Assembly (NCBI GenBank): GCA_021822495.1
Contig: JAKAQO010000008.1
Location: forward strand, 43,207 to 107,206
Source of the DNA: a bacterium
Lineage (GTDB): Bacteria; Elusimicrobiota; Elusimicrobia; UBA1565; UBA9628
DNA length: 64,000 nt
Direction of reading: 5' to 3'
The first letter of the stretch is position 1; each line of letters opens with the position of its first letter. Shown in pieces: positions 61,044 through 64,000 of this stretch. The notes under the pieces are model-generated. The model searched no databases. It had not been told where the DNA came from and saw nothing but the letters and a program-made list of their open reading frames with translations. Both the position numbers and the translations under genes were made by a program.

Positions 61044-61080
61044 AACCATTAAGTGGTTCATTTATAACCATATTATGGTT
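61044..61080 (-). promoter_or_regulatory. Paired operator dyads for vapBC
   Basis: AACCA-TTAAG-TGGTT (61044-61058) and AACCAT-ATT-ATGGTT (61066-61080) share the same half-site. The second overlaps the -10 hexamer and the first lies just past the predicted transcription start. This is the expected arrangement for repression by a ribbon-helix-helix antitoxin. Confidence 0.65.
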
Positions 61081-61100
61081 CATATTTTTGCCCCTGTCAA
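61072..61100 (-). promoter_or_regulatory. vapBC promoter TTGACA-N17-CATAAT
   Basis: On the - strand a perfect -35 TTGACA (61100-61095) and a -10 CATAAT (61077-61072) are separated by exactly 17 bp. Predicted transcription start is near 61065, 36 nt before the vapB ATG. Confidence 0.7.
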
Positions 61101-61104
61101 GGGA

Positions 61105-61140
61105 GAAAAAAGCCGCCCGCCTGAATTTCAAGCGGGCGGA
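61105..61140 (-). terminator. Intrinsic terminator of the secreted-protein gene
   Basis: On the - strand CCGCCCGC and GCGGGCGG form a perfect 8-bp stem around an 11-nt loop and are followed by C and six T. It lies 23 bp after the stop at 61163 and just upstream of the vapBC promoter. Confidence 0.85.
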
Positions 61141-61162
61141 AAAATACGACTTCTTTTTAGTT

Positions 61163-61807
61163 TTATTTCGAGGCGAAGCTTTCCGATTTCATCACCCAAT
61201 AATTAAGCAAATCAAGACAAGCTTTGCGCACGGGCGCGGTTGACTGTCCCGAACTCACCACATTACCGCCTCTACGATCGAGGATCATCATCGTAGCTGC
61301 GCCATTATTTGCGAAGCTGCGGTTGTCGCTGTATCCCAATAGAATGGAACCGCTAGAATCTTTCGGCGCCATGAACATATAAGCGACTTCGGATTTTTTT
61401 GAATTATCTTTCTCGATAATAAACAATGCCGTCGCTTCGGAGGTCTCGCTACGATAAATGCCGGAACCGAGAGTAGACACGGGGGTACCCTGGTCAATTT
61501 TTTTCCCTATGTCTTGATTTTTCAGCGCCGCAACCAAGGTCTCCAAAGAACCTATTTGTTCAAGCGTGGGGGACGGAAGGCGAACGGCCACGCCGTGCGC
61601 CATCAGGCCCTGGACAAACTGAAGGGGACTTTCTTGTCCTGCGGCTACGGTCTTTGAGGTTAAGGTCTTTGCCTTTGCCGCACGAACGACTGTCTGAACG
61701 CCTTGTCCTACTTGGGCCTCAAAGTCCGAACCGGCGATTTGCGCCGCGCTCAAGATTTGAGAGCCGAACATCACGACTACGACTAACGCCATCAACGTAT
61801 TTTTCAT
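61163..61807 (-). CDS. Secreted hypothetical protein
   Basis: I do not recognise this 214-residue protein. From ATG 61807, with CGGAGGTCG upstream, it has a signal peptide (MKNTLMALVVVVMFGSQILSAAQ). The mature part is mostly beta with VAYMFMAPKDSSGSILLGYSD and AATMMILDRRGGNV; a single Cys is near the end (RKACLDLLNYW). It lies 28 bp after the 720-residue membrane protein gene, so the two are probably cotranscribed. A strong terminator follows. Confidence 0.7.
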   Translation of the reverse strand: MKNTLMALVVVVMFGSQILSAAQIAGSDFEAQVGQGVQTVVRAAKAKTLTSKTVAAGQESPLQFVQGLMAHGVAVRLPSPTLEQIGSLETLVAALKNQDIGKKIDQGTPVSTLGSGIYRSETSEATALFIIEKDNSKKSEVAYMFMAPKDSSGSILLGYSDNRSFANNGAATMMILDRRGGNVVSSGQSTAPVRKACLDLLNYWVMKSESFASK

Positions 61808-61835
61808 GTAACGACCTCCGTTTTTTATTTTTGCT

Positions 61836-63998
61836 TCAAATGAAGAGTCCAACAAAGAATCCAATGAACGCGCCGACAACGGCGCCGATTGCTCCAAAAA
61901 CAGGGGCGAGAAACACAAGCGCAACTTTCGCATTCCCGCCGTAGGTCTTCGGAAAAATACGATTCGCCAGAAACGCGGCGGCTATGACGCCAACAATGAC
62001 GCCGACGCCGGCGCCCATGAGAACGTCAACGTTGCTGGCCAATGTCCCGCCAACTCCCGCCGCCGCGAGAGTCGCCGCATGGGCGGCGGCGGGCGCGGCC
62101 ATCAAGGTCGCCGCTGGGGCGAGATGCGGCATGAGCGCCAAGGCCAGAGTTCCAATCGCCAGACCCGCGATGACGGCGATGATTTTGCCTTTGACGGCTG
62201 CTTTCTCCGACTTTTGATTTTGAGGAGGAATGTCCATCGTGAAAGGATATCTCCCGATCTCAGGCGTGATGGAAAGTCGGCGGCCGTCGGAGCTGACGGA
62301 AAGAGCGTGAATCCAACCATCGGCGTCCGGAACGTCCATGCGCCAAAGTATTTTCCCCGTAAATCTGTTCCACGCCGAGACGGATGCTCCGTAGTGTGCC
62401 CCCCAATGCTCTCCGACATAGACGATGTTCCCATCCGGGCTGAGTGCCGTCGACATGGCCGCTCTCATAATCAAGGCGTCCCAAAAATTTCCCATGATTT
62501 TCGTCACGGGAGAAGCGAAAACCATTTCGCGCTTGCCGGTCTCGATATTCCACATCGCGGCTTGACGCCGATCGTGCTGGCCAGCAAACAAGTAGTGGCC
62601 GTCCGCGCTGACCGCCTTCGACCAGAATCCGACATTGGGGCCCTTGAAGGCGCGGATGATTTTTCCGTTTTGGGCGTCCAGGACGACGGCTTGCCCGTCT
62701 TCCATGCTGTCGACGATTACGATTTCCTTTCCGCCTTTAATCGTGGCGGCGAACGTAACCCAGAACGAAGGGAGATCCAAGCGGCGCAATTCCTCGCCCG
62801 TTTTCGCATCGCGCAGGCTGATGGAATGCCCGTCATCACTGATGACCGGAACTATTCCGCCGGCGGCGGTCGCACGGCCGGACACGGAAACCGGTTCCGC
62901 TTTCGCGCCGGCCGTCTTCGAATACTCAAGCTCGGCCGCGATGATCGCGCCGTTGGAGGCGGAACCGGAATTCGGAGTCATCGGCGCCGTGTTAGTCGGC
63001 GCGGCCGAAGATTCGATCGAGTTTTTTAAGGAGTCCACCAACGCATTGATATTGCGGTTGAGGGTGCGAACGTCATCCGAGCCCTTGGCGAAGGCCGCCA
63101 TGGAACCAAGATCCTTACCCCGCATAAAGCCCTCGCCCAAGGCGTAAACCATCGTCACGGGCAAGGCCAGCGCGTTGACGAGAACATAGGTCGCCGGCGC
63201 GAGCAATGAAAGAGCGAGTTTATAGCGCAAACCGATTGTTTGGGTTTTCCAAAGCGCCTTAAGTCCGTAGTACAAGACGCGGTGGCTCTGCCAAAGGATG
63301 ACCCCGAAAGCCGGAATCGGAATGGAGACAAGCGAGAGGGCCGATCCAGCAACCCCCTTGGCCAGCGCCTTAAGCGAGATGTCCGCGGCGTTCGATGGGC
63401 GCGGCTCGGCTTTTTGCCGCGCGATAGTCGCCTGGGCCTGAAGTCGAGCGTTGTTAAGTTGGTGGACCGCATCGCGCGCGGTCGAATTGATATCCTTAAC
63501 CGCCGCCGTAAAACCGCTCTGCGCGGCTTTCCCAAAGCCTCGAATCAACCCATAAAACATTCCAACGATGGGAGAAGCGGCCATGAGGAGAGGAACGGCG
63601 GGCAAAAGAAGCGCGCCATAGCCCAATTTGTAGCGCAAGCCCAAATTCTTATTGGTCAGGATTTCCCCGTAGCCGTACCAAAGGACCTGGGGCCCGTACC
63701 AAAGAGCCAATCCCGCGGCGCTGACCGAGAGAGCGACCGCGCCCACAACCGCAGCGCCCATGCCGGCGAAGAATCGGCCCCAAGAAATATCCATGGGCGC
63801 CGGAGGCGTCGGCGTACGCGGATCAGCGGGATGCCCCGCAACCGACGGTTCGGCCTTCGAGCCGTTGTCGGCGCCGGAGTTCGGCGTCTTGGGATATTGA
63901 ATATCCGTTTCCCGGTCGGAAAATCCCGGAATGAAAATCTCTTTTACCTTGTCGTCTTGAAGCGTCAACCGGACCAGCGTTTCTTCCTTAAGTCCCAT
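61836..63998 (-). CDS. Large membrane protein with duplicated module and beta-propeller domain
   Basis: This 720-residue protein starts within 3 bp of the window end, so its N-terminus may extend further. After a soluble N-terminus of about 75 residues there are two similar two-helix modules (about 78-150 with GLRYKLGYGALLLPAVPLL and about 225-300 with GLRYKLALSLLAPATYVL). A WD40/quinoprotein-like propeller follows (about 375-590: SLRDAKTGEELRRLDLP, SADGHYLFAGQHDRRQAAMWNIETG, SPDGNIVYVGEHWG). Glycine-rich membrane helices end it (GAGVGVIVGVIAAAFL, GAIGAVVGAFIGFFVGL). I recognise the folds but not the protein; function is unknown. Confidence 0.72.
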   Translation of the reverse strand: MGLKEETLVRLTLQDDKVKEIFIPGFSDRETDIQYPKTPNSGADNGSKAEPSVAGHPADPRTPTPPAPMDISWGRFFAGMGAAVVGAVALSVSAAGLALWYGPQVLWYGYGEILTNKNLGLRYKLGYGALLLPAVPLLMAASPIVGMFYGLIRGFGKAAQSGFTAAVKDINSTARDAVHQLNNARLQAQATIARQKAEPRPSNAADISLKALAKGVAGSALSLVSIPIPAFGVILWQSHRVLYYGLKALWKTQTIGLRYKLALSLLAPATYVLVNALALPVTMVYALGEGFMRGKDLGSMAAFAKGSDDVRTLNRNINALVDSLKNSIESSAAPTNTAPMTPNSGSASNGAIIAAELEYSKTAGAKAEPVSVSGRATAAGGIVPVISDDGHSISLRDAKTGEELRRLDLPSFWVTFAATIKGGKEIVIVDSMEDGQAVVLDAQNGKIIRAFKGPNVGFWSKAVSADGHYLFAGQHDRRQAAMWNIETGKREMVFASPVTKIMGNFWDALIMRAAMSTALSPDGNIVYVGEHWGAHYGASVSAWNRFTGKILWRMDVPDADGWIHALSVSSDGRRLSITPEIGRYPFTMDIPPQNQKSEKAAVKGKIIAVIAGLAIGTLALALMPHLAPAATLMAAPAAAHAATLAAAGVGGTLASNVDVLMGAGVGVIVGVIAAAFLANRIFPKTYGGNAKVALVFLAPVFGAIGAVVGAFIGFFVGLFI

Positions 63999-64000
63999 TT

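Noticed and set aside
62079-63029. 316-residue + strand ORF
   Set aside because: It is antisense to the 720-residue membrane/propeller protein, whose - frame shows clear domains. The + translation is low-complexity Arg/Asp/Gly with no recognisable motif.
1-64000. Search for rRNA, CRISPR arrays, transposases, integrases or phage structural genes
   Set aside because: None found by reading both strands and the ORF track.

Overview
The window reads as a chromosomal segment of a Gram-negative (diderm), non-model bacterium. KdsC, a PorV-like protein, a porin-like beta-barrel candidate and many signal peptides point to an outer membrane. FtsZ/FtsA/FtsQ/MurB, PilT and a Bat operon complete the picture. 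GC content is close to 50 percent and genes are tightly packed with many ATGA-type overlaps. The mix of TPR-rich envelope proteins, a PorV-like protein, a Kelch/FN3 giant with a FlgD-like C-terminal domain and a TPR-SpoIID fusion fits deep-branching lineages such as Elusimicrobiota or Omnitrophota. That placement is an inference from gene flavour, not a phylogenetic result.

Region 1 (1-12.7 kb, all +): an MFS exporter; an oxidative pentose-phosphate set (gnd, zwf and a polyphosphate-glucokinase-like ROK kinase); an ABC-2 exporter pair; a TPR-SpoIID fusion; a lipoprotein; then rpiB-pgi-kdsC and a membrane-anchored CBM48 protein. Together these handle glucose phosphorylation, hexose-phosphate and pentose-phosphate interconversion, and Kdo synthesis. 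Region 2 (12.7-19.8 kb): a 1742-residue Kelch/FN3 surface protein, a PorV-like protein and a HEAT-repeat protein. Region 3 (19.8-28.1 kb): a complete, overlapping MoxR-DUF58-BatA/B/C/D/E-like operon. Region 4 (28.1-40.25 kb): aspartate ammonia-lyase, Fur-family regulator, miaB, PilZ, miaA, hflX, bifunctional nuclease, HU/IHF, MerR, two tandem tRNA-Pro, acylphosphatase, a sigma-70 factor, apt, tRNA-Arg, a TPR protein, a porin-like protein and an unknown winged-helix-like protein.

Region 5 (40.25-40.65 kb) is the only long gene-free stretch. It is very AT-rich and is the point where a 40-kb block of + genes meets a 12-kb block of - genes. It carries a 28-bp dif-like sequence, and two tandem DnaA-box-like 9-mers lie 0.7 kb to its left. 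It may be a replication landmark; terminus is my preferred reading, origin the alternative.

Region 6 (40.65-52.6 kb, all -): small membrane protein, TPR protein, S1-domain protein, cmk, hisC, pgeF, deoxynucleoside kinase, PilT/PilU ATPase, ftsZ, ftsA, ftsQ, murB and a LysR regulator. Region 7 (52.6-55.6 kb, +): a divergent LysR-controlled unit encoding an unknown protein, isocitrate dehydrogenase and a DUF6671-like zinc-ribbon protein. Its promoter and operator layout looks textbook. Region 8 (55.6-64 kb): lineage-type secreted proteins, an orphan antitoxin-like gene, purK-purE-tsaC, a rhomboid-like membrane protein, a vapBC toxin-antitoxin pair with a clear promoter/operator, and a 720-residue protein with a duplicated membrane module and a beta-propeller. 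A short palindromic repeat (core GGGACTGTCCCC) recurs in three places, once as an 87-bp double palindrome. No CRISPR array, rRNA, prophage or transposase was seen.
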